Below, piece by piece: positions 37,784 to 46,687 of a DNA stretch of 64,000 nucleotides (within the stretch, counting starts at the first letter, position 1; each line of letters opens with the position of its first letter). Under the pieces are notes generated by a model that worked only from the letters and a program-made list of their open reading frames with translations, was not told the DNA's origin and made no database searches. Position numbers and translations under genes: made by a program. Source of the stretch: Ginsengibacter hankyongi (GTDB lineage: Bacteria; Bacteroidota; Bacteroidia; Chitinophagales; Chitinophagaceae); NCBI RefSeq assembly GCF_008710285.1, contig NZ_VYQF01000009.1, positions 1 to 64,000 of the forward strand, given 5' to 3'.

Positions 37784-40387
37784 TTATCTTGCAGCTTTTA
37801 CCTTACTAATTTCCCGATGACTTTCCTCTTGTCTTGTTACAATGGGCACATATCCTATTTCAAGGCCTTGCGGTGGAGTTACTATCAAACCAGGATCAAT
37901 CGATACAAGAGATTTCCCATTGCCTGGTGCGGGCATATAATCCCTGTTGATAGTCCAGTTTTTATGCATCTTTTCCATAAGAGATTGCATCGTTGCCTTT
38001 ACTGAATCGCTCCAGATATTTTTATATTGCTGCAAAGCCGGCTGATCAATAAACCGGTACCAGTAATAAGTAACACGGGAGCCATCTGTGAGATAAGCAT
38101 AGTATGGCCCGCGTGCCGAACCGGGATTAGTCCATGCGCCGGAGTCAGGCGAAGTATAGATCTTCCCGTTCCTGACAGGAGCAAATTTTTTCTTAACCAA
38201 ATCTTCCGGGACCTCTCTGGCGGAAACGGCTATACGATTATTGTTTACTTGCTTAAAATATTGGGGTAACGCCCTCGTATTGCTCATCTCTGAATGAAGC
38301 CATTTAAGACCAAAAGCGGTTGAATCATCAAACACCGCAGTTTGTACCAACTGATCAAAACCGGTTAAAGGAATCTTTTCGTTTGTCTGGTGGAAATTTA
38401 AAGCTGATGCCTTTAGCTTTGCCAAAACACTTGACGAATCTGAAATCAAGAATTCTCCGGAGCATGCAGGCCCGCCTTTTCGCCAATTTTCCACGGCATC
38501 GGCCAATGCTTTGCTGGAATAATATCTTACATCTTGTATAAGAAGAGTCTTATTGTTATCATCCACCGGATATAGAAATTCCGGTATCCTGGAATAGCTT
38601 GTTCCCTTGGAATCTTTCATTTCAAAATACGGCACGGTATTTATTTCCTGAGCTCCACCGCCGGATCGCCCGCCACGGCTATCGAGACCACGGTTATAAT
38701 CGAAGGAATAATTAGCTGATATCTTGCTCCATGATTCGGGAATGATAAAGGCTACAGGTCCTTTAAAATTTGAAAGGGCGAAAAAAAGAGTCCAGTACTG
38801 GTTGCCAGTGGGAGGGGTTTCTTTTTTTACATCGGAAAAGGGCAGAGCCATCCAGGAATAACCAAACAATTCACCGTTGGGATGTCCTTTAAAAGTAATT
38901 CCGTCGGGTGGAATAAGCAAACGATTGCTAAGTTGAGCAACTCCCATTTGACTATCCGGTGTTGCGGTAGTACTGTTTCCCCAACCGGGGGATATTAGGT
39001 AATTACCGGAGTAACAATCGGGAACGCCTACGATCTGGAATTTGGGAGAAGTGTATCCGGAGCGAAACTGAGTACTACCCCAAATGCCTAAGCCGCCCTC
39101 TATCGTCTGAAAAACATCCTTGAATGTGGGGCCACGCCTTTCGCCCCAGTTTTCTCTGGCATAAGATCCCGGCGGGCATAAAGGTTGAGTTAGATCATCG
39201 GAATTATCGGGGGTGATCCACGTGGAAGCGAGGCCGATCTGAAAATTGGCAATAGGTTCCGGCAGCATCGGATACACCGCTGAATAAAAACCGATACCGG
39301 ACGCATAGCCCGCTGGCTGAGGAGATGTACGGAAGGAAATGTAACCCATCAAACCGCTATTATTTATTTCCCCGTTTGAATTATCATCATTAGTGCTAAT
39401 CTTTGAGACGTTCCCAGCCTTATCATGATTCAATAAATTTATCATGGCATGGCCCGCTGCGTTTCCCATTAAGAAATAAGTACCGGCATTCCGGTTGTAG
39501 TGATGTATTTCTCTTGCCGGGGATCGCAGGCTATCTTTCCAAAATGGCCTGCTATCCACTAATGCGACATTGCCGGAAAATTGCGGATCGGCAGCCGCAT
39601 CGGCCTGTGCTTTCACGATGAACCTTTGAACATTGCTCATCCATTTATCTGGCGTTGGTCGAAAACCTCCCTGACCACAATTGATTAAAACAAAGGGCAA
39701 TTGGGGAGACTGAAGATCGTGACGAACATCTTTGATAAAATGAATCATGTTAGTTTTATATTGCTTAAACAAACTAGAGTCTCCTGCGTCATTCCATCCC
39801 TGGTTCCAGACAAAGCCGGTAAGTTCATAACCTTGTCCTTTATATTCCGGAAACTCACCTGGCAGATTATTCAAAGCCGTGTGTATATCTTCAATCATTC
39901 TATTATAATACGATCCCTTTGTTCCCCCCGAACCTGGAGGACGAAAATCGACACCAAGACTTTTACCACCCCACGCTGTTTTTATCAGTAAAACCTGCTC
40001 AGGAAAATAATCGCCCATCACATTTCCAAATTGGAATTCAGGTCCGATCTCATTGTCTGAGGCGCCACACCCTGGCGTAAGATCTCCTTTTTTTAAGCCG
40101 TCCGTTCTGTCAAATCGTACCCAAACGTCTTTTCGAACTTTCCAATGTCCTTCATTATCTATTATGCTCTTATACAATCCGGAAGTATCATGGCTAACCT
40201 CATACTCTAAAGAACCTACAGCCCTTCTGTTTGCATTTGCATATACTTCCCCATGCCCGACCATATTAGATTGACCGGCAAGTATGAAGACTTTTACAGG
40301 CTGTTGGGCAAAAGAAATAAGAGGGAAAATGATCGTAGATAAAACTGTTATTGCATAATTATATCTTCGATTTGATTGCTTTTTCAT
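37784..40387 (-). CDS. SASA-family acetylesterase fused to a large uncharacterised C-terminal region
   Basis: An 867-residue exported protein (signal peptide to ISFAQ). Residues about 30-310 form an SGNH-type domain of the sialate-O-acetylesterase/CE6-like group: FILAGQSNMVGHG (S40 nucleophile), IKTAWGGKSL, FVWNQGWND and EIHHYNRN (H295/H296). The remaining 550 residues match nothing I recognise. They include an SPGWGN segment, NGELFGYSWMALPF and a C-terminal part rich in Trp and Tyr, and could contain a binding module or second catalytic domain. The family removes O-acetyl groups from polysaccharides or sialic acids. It lies between the aldolase and AKR genes. Confidence 0.82.
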   Translation of the reverse strand: MKKQSNRRYNYAITVLSTIIFPLISFAQQPVKVFILAGQSNMVGHGEVYANANRRAVGSLEYEVSHDTSGLYKSIIDNEGHWKVRKDVWVRFDRTDGLKKGDLTPGCGASDNEIGPEFQFGNVMGDYFPEQVLLIKTAWGGKSLGVDFRPPGSGGTKGSYYNRMIEDIHTALNNLPGEFPEYKGQGYELTGFVWNQGWNDAGDSSLFKQYKTNMIHFIKDVRHDLQSPQLPFVLINCGQGGFRPTPDKWMSNVQRFIVKAQADAAADPQFSGNVALVDSRPFWKDSLRSPAREIHHYNRNAGTYFLMGNAAGHAMINLLNHDKAGNVSKISTNDDNSNGEINNSGLMGYISFRTSPQPAGYASGIGFYSAVYPMLPEPIANFQIGLASTWITPDNSDDLTQPLCPPGSYARENWGERRGPTFKDVFQTIEGGLGIWGSTQFRSGYTSPKFQIVGVPDCYSGNYLISPGWGNSTTATPDSQMGVAQLSNRLLIPPDGITFKGHPNGELFGYSWMALPFSDVKKETPPTGNQYWTLFFALSNFKGPVAFIIPESWSKISANYSFDYNRGLDSRGGRSGGGAQEINTVPYFEMKDSKGTSYSRIPEFLYPVDDNNKTLLIQDVRYYSSKALADAVENWRKGGPACSGEFLISDSSSVLAKLKASALNFHQTNEKIPLTGFDQLVQTAVFDDSTAFGLKWLHSEMSNTRALPQYFKQVNNNRIAVSAREVPEDLVKKKFAPVRNGKIYTSPDSGAWTNPGSARGPYYAYLTDGSRVTYYWYRFIDQPALQQYKNIWSDSVKATMQSLMEKMHKNWTINRDYMPAPGNGKSLVSIDPGLIVTPPQGLEIGYVPIVTRQEESHREISKVKAAR

Positions 40388-40489
40388 TCGAAATAAGTTT
40401 ATGATTTATGAGTAGATCAGAAATTGTGCTTAACAGGAGGGCTGATTTAATATTGTTAAATCAAAATAGTTTCCATCCAGGTAAGGCCA

Positions 40490-41437
40490 TCAAGTTCCAA
40501 GAATTATTTGCGTTATTTCATCAAATAAAGATTTAGACAATGCACCCACTTTCCAACAGGAAACGGTATCAGTGACCTGGCTGAGTTTTCTCGCACCCAT
40601 AACAACCCGAGTTGCCTCTTCAACTGAAAAAAGATACCGTTGTGCCAGTTCTGCCAATGGTATTTCGTTTCTTAATGCCAGCGCATTTACACGAACTGCT
40701 CTTTCAATGTCTTTCAACGAGATGTTGTCTTCATATCCCTTATTTCCCTGTGCAACAAAATGCTCAAATCGATTTCCCAAAAGACCAAAATGCAATGACG
40801 AGGCCGCATAGAAACTAATATGTTGTGGAATCGTTTTGGGCAATATGTCCTCAAAAGCGGAAAGATTGCAGGCATCCATTTTGGTAAAGCTGGAAATAAC
40901 CTGGAAATATCTATTGTCTATATAAGTTGCAAATAATCCGGATGGATTGCCGCCAATACCAAGCATCTTCGTATATCCTTCTTCCCTGAATGAAAGCAGT
41001 GTTTCCAAAATTTCATTGATCCTGTCGATGGGAACCCATTGAGGCTCGTGTAAAAACAAAAGGTCCACGTGGTTAAGCCCCAACAAATCAAGACTGCGCA
41101 TAAGGCTTTCACGCATTCCCTTTGGCGAATAATCTAACTTGGCATCGAAGGCTGTTTCAGCCTTTAGGCGGCCAACCTTTGTGCTAACAAAAGGCGTTTC
41201 GCCCCTCCATTTTGCCAGCGCCTTCCCAAGATACAGTTCAGCTTTGCTGTAAGAGGGCGAGGTGTCAAAACTAAAGATATCATTTTCGAGTGCATAAAGG
41301 ATACAATCAATGCTTTCCTGCTCCTCTACTTTACCCCAAACACCTCCCAACCCGGATGTGCCGTAGACTAGCCTGCTACCCTCGCCTGGAAAGTTGCTTT
41401 TATAAATATCAGGCTTATATGTTGGCGTTAATTCCAT
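40490..41437 (-). CDS. Aldo-keto reductase, L-fucose/L-galactose (D-threo-aldose) dehydrogenase-like
   Basis: A 315-residue cytosolic AKR. The catalytic tetrad is visible as D58 (SFDTSPSY), Y63, K87 (VSTKVGR) and H130 (LFLHEP), and the C-terminal VVMGARK fits NADP(H) binding in this superfamily. Sequence style matches the D-threo-aldose 1-dehydrogenase/L-galactose dehydrogenase group, which oxidises L-fucose, L-galactose or D-arabinose to the lactone. It starts 15 nt after the stop of the COG3618 lactonase-like gene, directly in line with the next step of such a pathway. Substrate choice between L-fucose and L-galactose is open. Confidence 0.88.
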   Translation of the reverse strand: MELTPTYKPDIYKSNFPGEGSRLVYGTSGLGGVWGKVEEQESIDCILYALENDIFSFDTSPSYSKAELYLGKALAKWRGETPFVSTKVGRLKAETAFDAKLDYSPKGMRESLMRSLDLLGLNHVDLLFLHEPQWVPIDRINEILETLLSFREEGYTKMLGIGGNPSGLFATYIDNRYFQVISSFTKMDACNLSAFEDILPKTIPQHISFYAASSLHFGLLGNRFEHFVAQGNKGYEDNISLKDIERAVRVNALALRNEIPLAELAQRYLFSVEEATRVVMGARKLSQVTDTVSCWKVGALSKSLFDEITQIILGT

Positions 41438-41452
41438 TTGAGTGATAGTCTA

Positions 41453-42295
41453 TTATAAATGGTAAAATCTATTTGCGTTCCGGCCAAAAAAGTCATCTTG
41501 CTCATCACCAGAAAATTTGTCAAAATAACTTTTTACAATTTCGTAGGTCTCTGCATAGGATGCTGAAAGGGTGCAGACAGGCCAGTCAGATCCATATAAA
41601 ATTCTTTTTGTTCCAAACAATTCAACTATTGAGTCCATGTAAGGAATAAAATCTTCCGGATTCCAATTGTGCCACGCCGCTTCCGTAACCATTCCTGAAA
41701 TTTTACAACAGACATTTTGGAGTGACGCGATAGCCGCCAACTGCTTCTTCCAACCGGAAATTTCTTTGTCCCGGATTTTTGGTTTGGCGATATGATCAAT
41801 TATAAAAGGCTGATCAGGGAATTGCCTGGCCAATTGTAATGTGTTAGTTAAATGAATAGGAGAAATTAAAAGATCATAGGTATAATCGAAATATCTTAGT
41901 GCTTTAATACCATGTAAAAAAGCGGGCCGCAACATAAAGTCGACATCAGGCTCGTCATGAATAACATGTCGAAACCCTTTAATTTTTTTCCCGGTACTGT
42001 AATAGGAAAGTCTATCGGAAACTGATTTACTTTGCAGGTCAACCCAACCTACTATTCCTTTGATAAGTTCATTTTTTTCTGCCAGCCCTAAAAGGAATTC
42101 ATTTTCACATTCTGTTTGGCTGGCCTGTACTGCCACCGATCCCTGCACCTGGCATTCTTCAAGTAATACGGCAAGTTCCTGAGGTCCGTAATCTTTCTTT
42201 AAAATACCCATTTCTTCGGTCATCCAGTTTTGACGGTCCGGATCGTAATTCCAGAAATGCTGATGGCTATCGATTCGTTCCATAGTTGTTATCAT
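41453..42295 (-). CDS. Amidohydrolase-family (COG3618) sugar lactonase, fuconolactonase-like
   Basis: About 280 residues; a second ATG at 42283 gives the more usual start MERIDSHQHFW. The HxH metal motif is H11-x-H13 in the longer numbering, with IIDHIAKPK and LYGSDWPVC supplying later metal or catalytic residues. This is the COG3618 branch of the amidohydrolase superfamily, in which L-fucono-1,5-lactonase and L-rhamnono-lactonase are characterised. It lies between the RspB/LgoD-like dehydrogenase (7-nt gap) and the AKR (15-nt gap), so the three are almost surely one transcript. Opening of the lactone made by the AKR is the likely role. Confidence 0.88.
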   Translation of the reverse strand: MITTMERIDSHQHFWNYDPDRQNWMTEEMGILKKDYGPQELAVLLEECQVQGSVAVQASQTECENEFLLGLAEKNELIKGIVGWVDLQSKSVSDRLSYYSTGKKIKGFRHVIHDEPDVDFMLRPAFLHGIKALRYFDYTYDLLISPIHLTNTLQLARQFPDQPFIIDHIAKPKIRDKEISGWKKQLAAIASLQNVCCKISGMVTEAAWHNWNPEDFIPYMDSIVELFGTKRILYGSDWPVCTLSASYAETYEIVKSYFDKFSGDEQDDFFGRNANRFYHL

Positions 42296-42302
42296 TCATA
42301 AA

Positions 42303-43319
42303 TTAAAATTCAACGACGGCTTTAATAACATTGGCATCCGGGTTATACAATTGAAGGAAACTTTCTGTTAAAGAATCAAATTGAAGCCTGTGAGTGACCA
42401 GATGACCAATGGTAACATGAACGGAACGCATCAGCCTGATTATCTTTTTAAAATCTTCGGGTAACGCATTCCTCGAAGATTTAAGCGTAATCTCTTTTGC
42501 ATGAAACAAGGGATCAAAGAATTCCAGGTTACCAATAAATAATCCCACATAAACAATTGTTCCGCCATGAGCTAAATAATCGAAACATTTTTGCATAGAG
42601 TTACTGTTTCCGGTGGCATCAATTACTACAGTAGGCTTGTTACCATTGTAAAGGTTGCCGATAGCATTTATTAGGTGTTCATCTGCCACTAAAGTAGTTA
42701 CGCCCGGATAATTATCTTTTACAAAATTCAATCTGTTTTCATTTGTATCGGCAACTATAAAACTTGCCCCTTTTAAAATGCCCATCGTTATTACAGTAAT
42801 ACCGATAGGCCCGGCTCCCACCACCAACACAATATCGTCAGGTTTTATATTTGCTCTTTCAATAGCATGGCTGCCAATGGCCAGTGGTTCGATCATCGCT
42901 GTCTGCTCAGGACTAAGCCCGTTAGTAACAAAGACGTCTTTCGCATCCCGGATAAAATATTCCTGCATAGCGCCATCTTCATGAACTCCCATATAAGATA
43001 AACCGCTTCCGCAATTGACCTTTCCGGTTCTTACTGCCTGATCAATTATAGTATTTCGATAGGGCAATACGGTACACAGGTCTCCTTTTTTTAAATTAGT
43101 AACCCGATCCCCAAAGGAAATAACCTCGGCTGCAATTTCATGACCGAGAATTCTCGGATAAGTAAAAAAAGGTTGTCTTCCTTTATAAGCGTGGAGATCA
43201 GTTCCGCAGATACCCAAACATTTTACCTTTAACAACACTTCATTCGCCTGAGGTTCCCCGGGTGAAGGAACATTAGCATTGGTAAGAAATCCAGGTTCAT
43301 TTAAAACAACAGCTTTCAT
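42303..43319 (-). CDS. Zinc-type MDR dehydrogenase resembling RspB/LgoD
   Basis: About 338 residues from the ATG at 43319; the frame at 43346 opens at TTG. Catalytic-zinc residues are present in CLGICGTDLHAYKG (Cys) and ILGHEIAAEV (His-Glu), and the nucleotide loop is VVGAGPIG. The segments ICGTDLHAYKGRQPFFTYP and MIEPLAIGSHA resemble E. coli RspB and the L-galactonate dehydrogenase LgoD as I recall them. The four-cysteine structural-zinc lobe is largely lost: the region reads PYRNTIIDQAVRTGKVNCGS with one Cys. It probably oxidises a sugar acid or sugar alcohol downstream of the adjacent lactonase. Confidence 0.86.
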   Translation of the reverse strand: MKAVVLNEPGFLTNANVPSPGEPQANEVLLKVKCLGICGTDLHAYKGRQPFFTYPRILGHEIAAEVISFGDRVTNLKKGDLCTVLPYRNTIIDQAVRTGKVNCGSGLSYMGVHEDGAMQEYFIRDAKDVFVTNGLSPEQTAMIEPLAIGSHAIERANIKPDDIVLVVGAGPIGITVITMGILKGASFIVADTNENRLNFVKDNYPGVTTLVADEHLINAIGNLYNGNKPTVVIDATGNSNSMQKCFDYLAHGGTIVYVGLFIGNLEFFDPLFHAKEITLKSSRNALPEDFKKIIRLMRSVHVTIGHLVTHRLQFDSLTESFLQLYNPDANVIKAVVEF

Positions 43320-43406
43320 TTCAAGAATTTTCAAATGACTTAACAAAATATTTCCCTTTGATTTACTGGGAAACTATATCTGCTTGATCGGTCGTTAAAA
43401 CAAAGT

Positions 43407-45185
43407 TTATTTAAATACTGCTATTTCTGCCAACCCCACATTGGTAGTTGTTTTAGAAACGCTTTTTATAATAAATGCCAACCATGTAGCTTTCTTTTCA
43501 GGGAACGTTATCTCCTTTGTTACATTACCATTATTTGGTAAAGCAGAAACATTGATAGTAGATCCGTCGCTAAATACCAACATGCCCGATGTGATCTGGT
43601 TTTTGAGATCAGGGCGGTCAAAAAGCCATATCTTGGATATTTTTTGAGGTTCTTTCCAGTTCAATCTGATGAAGGCTGTATTCGTTTCGCCATCACTAAC
43701 CCATTCATTTAATTTGTTCTTAGACTCAGGGTCTACAACGCCATCTACTGCGCCTTCACCAAAATATTGATGTAACTCTGTCATAGGCCGGGCATCCCGC
43801 AGCGCGGATGACACCACAACATTTGCCCGAAGACCGATGTTTTTATCACTTTTTATTGGATCAGGTTCTCCCGTTTTCATTTTCATCAAAAGGGCTTGCT
43901 CTTGTTTGTTGTCTACCATTTGCACCTGCTGCAAATTCCAGGCATAACGGCTGCCAACCGGGTTAGCTTTGGTAATATCGCCAAAATAATCCTGGCTGAA
44001 ATTCGCAGAGTAACTAAGCCAAAATGTTTTACCGTCCCGAGCGATAAATTTTGACGGAATGGTCATAAAATATCCCTGCGATCCAAAGTCCTTCATATAG
44101 GTGATCAGTTTGTAAGGGCCGGTAACATTATCCGATTCGAGAATATAGGAGTTCATATTTTCTATACCAGGCCATCCGTCGGTTACACACATTAGATATT
44201 TATGGAGCGGTTTATCATAAGTAATATTGGTACACCCCATATGATGCATCCATTCCATAACTGGTTTTATATCTAAAATATTATGTGACCACACAGGGTT
44301 GCCGTTTTTATCATTGCCAGCGAAAAATTCATAGCTATCCAGGCTATTTATGGTTTCCGGTGAAGGCTTAACTCTGGCCATATAAACTGCATCTCCGGCT
44401 ATCCAACTATTATTAGCCACACGGGGATACGGATCATCATTAGCGCCTCCATGACCAACAAGATAGGCATAGCCATCAGGAGAATTTTCCAGGTTTTGAC
44501 CAAAATCAACAAAATGAGGCGTGCCCATCTTGACAAAATTTCCGTTCTTACCCGATTCAGGAAACAAAGGATTGTCAAGAGTATATGGACAGGGTATCCA
44601 GGTTTTACCATAGTCTTTGGATATGCGAAATCCTGGCAAAGGGCCACAGATCGCCCAACTATATTTTTTATTATCGGGATTAGGATCGAAGTCGATTCCA
44701 TAAGTACCATAATACCATATTCCATTGTACACCAGATTAGCACATGGATATCTTCCCTGGTAAGGCAAAGCAGATGCATATTGTAATCCCAGGGAGGATA
44801 TTTTGAGATGCATAGGATCATCGCCTTCTATTTTCGCATTTCCGGTATTAGCTTTAACTCCGCCGCTGGAATGTGTACTTTCCAGCCCAATCTCTCCATC
44901 TGCAAATCCACTGTACATATTACCATCTATGGCCCAGGAAGGATACCACGTGTCTGCATCCGTGTAGCTAACATGGTTTCCAAGAAAAGCAATTGCTGAA
45001 AAGTCGTTCGATCTTTTGAAAGGACAATCGTTCGGAATTTCCGGCACCCAAACTCTAGCCAGCCACGGTTTGGGAACATAAGAAATATCCCTCTGTTGCG
45101 CTGTCAGATTATTTTGACATAATATGATGAGGAGTATAAACAATACAATCAATTTTCCATTATTCTGTTTACTTTGAATTTCCAT
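43407..45185 (-). CDS. Secreted beta-propeller-like protein with C-terminal F5/8-like domain
   Basis: A 592-residue exported protein (signal peptide to NLTAQ). Residues about 40-430 have the repeating Trp/Tyr/Asp-rich beta pattern of five-bladed propellers (DUF4185- or GH43/GH32-like), with YPSWAIDGNMYSGFADG, GFRISKDYGKTW and FWLSYSANFSQDYFGD. I cannot identify a certain catalytic triad. The C-terminal 140 residues form a galactose-binding-like fold (IWLFDRPDLKNQ), similar to DUF7402 or F5/8-type modules. It may bind or cleave a glycan outside the cell. It is the only exported protein within a run of mostly cytosolic enzyme genes, upstream of the sugar-oxidation genes. Confidence 0.72.
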   Translation of the reverse strand: MEIQSKQNNGKLIVLFILLIILCQNNLTAQQRDISYVPKPWLARVWVPEIPNDCPFKRSNDFSAIAFLGNHVSYTDADTWYPSWAIDGNMYSGFADGEIGLESTHSSGGVKANTGNAKIEGDDPMHLKISSLGLQYASALPYQGRYPCANLVYNGIWYYGTYGIDFDPNPDNKKYSWAICGPLPGFRISKDYGKTWIPCPYTLDNPLFPESGKNGNFVKMGTPHFVDFGQNLENSPDGYAYLVGHGGANDDPYPRVANNSWIAGDAVYMARVKPSPETINSLDSYEFFAGNDKNGNPVWSHNILDIKPVMEWMHHMGCTNITYDKPLHKYLMCVTDGWPGIENMNSYILESDNVTGPYKLITYMKDFGSQGYFMTIPSKFIARDGKTFWLSYSANFSQDYFGDITKANPVGSRYAWNLQQVQMVDNKQEQALLMKMKTGEPDPIKSDKNIGLRANVVVSSALRDARPMTELHQYFGEGAVDGVVDPESKNKLNEWVSDGETNTAFIRLNWKEPQKISKIWLFDRPDLKNQITSGMLVFSDGSTINVSALPNNGNVTKEITFPEKKATWLAFIIKSVSKTTTNVGLAEIAVFK

Positions 45186-45211
45186 TCTTTACGATTTATT
45201 TGCTGATAAGT

Positions 45212-46600
45212 TCACGTTAATCTGAGTTCTTCGATTTCGTCTGCCGTTTTAGCCAAAGGTTTTCCTAACAATTGGCTTCCCTGCGTGGTAATGAGAAAAT
45301 CTTCTTCAATTCTGATCCCGCTCACGTTTTTAAAATTTTCTAGCCTATCATAATTAATAAAGGATTCGAACTTTTTTTCTGCTGACCATTCATTTATGAG
45401 GTCCGGATTAAAATACAATCCAGGCTCTACCGTAATAACAAAACCTTCTTCGAGTTCCTTTCCGAGGCGCAAAGATTTTAGGCCAAATTGCGTACTCTGT
45501 TTTATTGATTTATTGTAACCAACATATTGCTCTCCCAGATTTTCCATATCATGGGTATCTAAACCCATCATATGGCCAAGTCCGCAAGGGAAAAAAAGTG
45601 CATGTGCTCCCAGGGCAACAGTTTCCTTTATATCTCCTTTCATTAGTCCAAGCTGATGTAATCCTTCAACTAGTTTTTCGCAGGCAAAAAGATGGACATC
45701 TCTAAATAATATGCCCGGTTTTAATAATTCAACGGCCGCCTTGTGCGCAGTAAAAACAATGTCGTAAAGCTCCCTTTGAATATTGGTAAATTTTTTACTT
45801 ACCGGGAAAGTCCGGGTTAGATCACCGGCATAATGCATACCCGTTTCGGCTCCGCAGTCACATAAGACCATGCTACCGTCGCTAAGAACTGATTGGCTAT
45901 AGCTATTGTGTAATATCTCCCCGTGCATTGTAAGGATAGTAGGGAAAGAAAGATTACCCCCCGCCCCTATAGCAATGCCCTGGATATTTCCTGCAAGTTG
46001 GGCTTCTGTCATTCCTTCCTTAGCCATTTTGATAGCTGATAGTTGCATGTCAACGGTTGTATTGACTGCATTGACAATCTCCGCAATTTCTTCGGGAGAC
46101 TTGTATGATCGTTGATTAACGACAGCATGTATGAGTTCAACAGAAGCCAGATTCGGCATTATCAGGGGCTCAATTCCCAGCAAGTGCTTTAGTGTTGCAA
46201 CCTGTTCCGGCCGATAGGGCGGCAGAAAATGAATTTTACGCTTTTGCATTAGTGCCACTGCAACTTCAGCATTCAAATGTTTTTTCGTTTTTACCTCAGG
46301 GATACCGACCCTATCAGCTATTGACTGCAAAGGTTCCTTATATCCTGTCCAAACCATTTGTTCGGTCGTAAGGTCATCTCCAAATAAAATCTCTTTATCA
46401 TTGTCAATATCAATTAACGCGGTTAAACCCGGCTGATCAATTCCGAAAAAATATAAAAAAGTACTGTCCTGCCTGAATGGATAAAGATTATCCTTATAGT
46501 TCATGCTACTTTCTTCGCTTCCTAATAATAAGATCAGGCCGTTGCCCACCTGTTCTTTTAATATCTTCCTTCGTTTTATATAAATTTCCTTATCAAACAT
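45212..46600 (-). CDS. pepP: Xaa-Pro aminopeptidase (M24B)
   Basis: A 462-residue cytosolic enzyme: N-terminal AMP_N domain (about 1-135) and pita-bread M24 domain (about 165-450). Metal ligands are visible in MVLCDCGAETG, HYAGDLTRTFP, GLGHMMGLDTH, ITVEPGLYF and RIEEDFLIT. The family removes N-terminal residues that precede proline and so completes digestion of Pro-rich peptides. No signal peptide is present, so it acts on imported peptides. It sits 88 bp from the L-serine dehydratase and 27 bp from the propeller gene, all on the same strand. Confidence 0.92.
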   Translation of the reverse strand: MFDKEIYIKRRKILKEQVGNGLILLLGSEESSMNYKDNLYPFRQDSTFLYFFGIDQPGLTALIDIDNDKEILFGDDLTTEQMVWTGYKEPLQSIADRVGIPEVKTKKHLNAEVAVALMQKRKIHFLPPYRPEQVATLKHLLGIEPLIMPNLASVELIHAVVNQRSYKSPEEIAEIVNAVNTTVDMQLSAIKMAKEGMTEAQLAGNIQGIAIGAGGNLSFPTILTMHGEILHNSYSQSVLSDGSMVLCDCGAETGMHYAGDLTRTFPVSKKFTNIQRELYDIVFTAHKAAVELLKPGILFRDVHLFACEKLVEGLHQLGLMKGDIKETVALGAHALFFPCGLGHMMGLDTHDMENLGEQYVGYNKSIKQSTQFGLKSLRLGKELEEGFVITVEPGLYFNPDLINEWSAEKKFESFINYDRLENFKNVSGIRIEEDFLITTQGSQLLGKPLAKTADEIEELRLT

Positions 46601-46687
46601 AATGCACTTTCAATTTTCTTTTTACCAAGTTTATTTCCAGATATTTTTTACTGTTATATTTAAATTAAGATTACCCATCGTAAGAAT

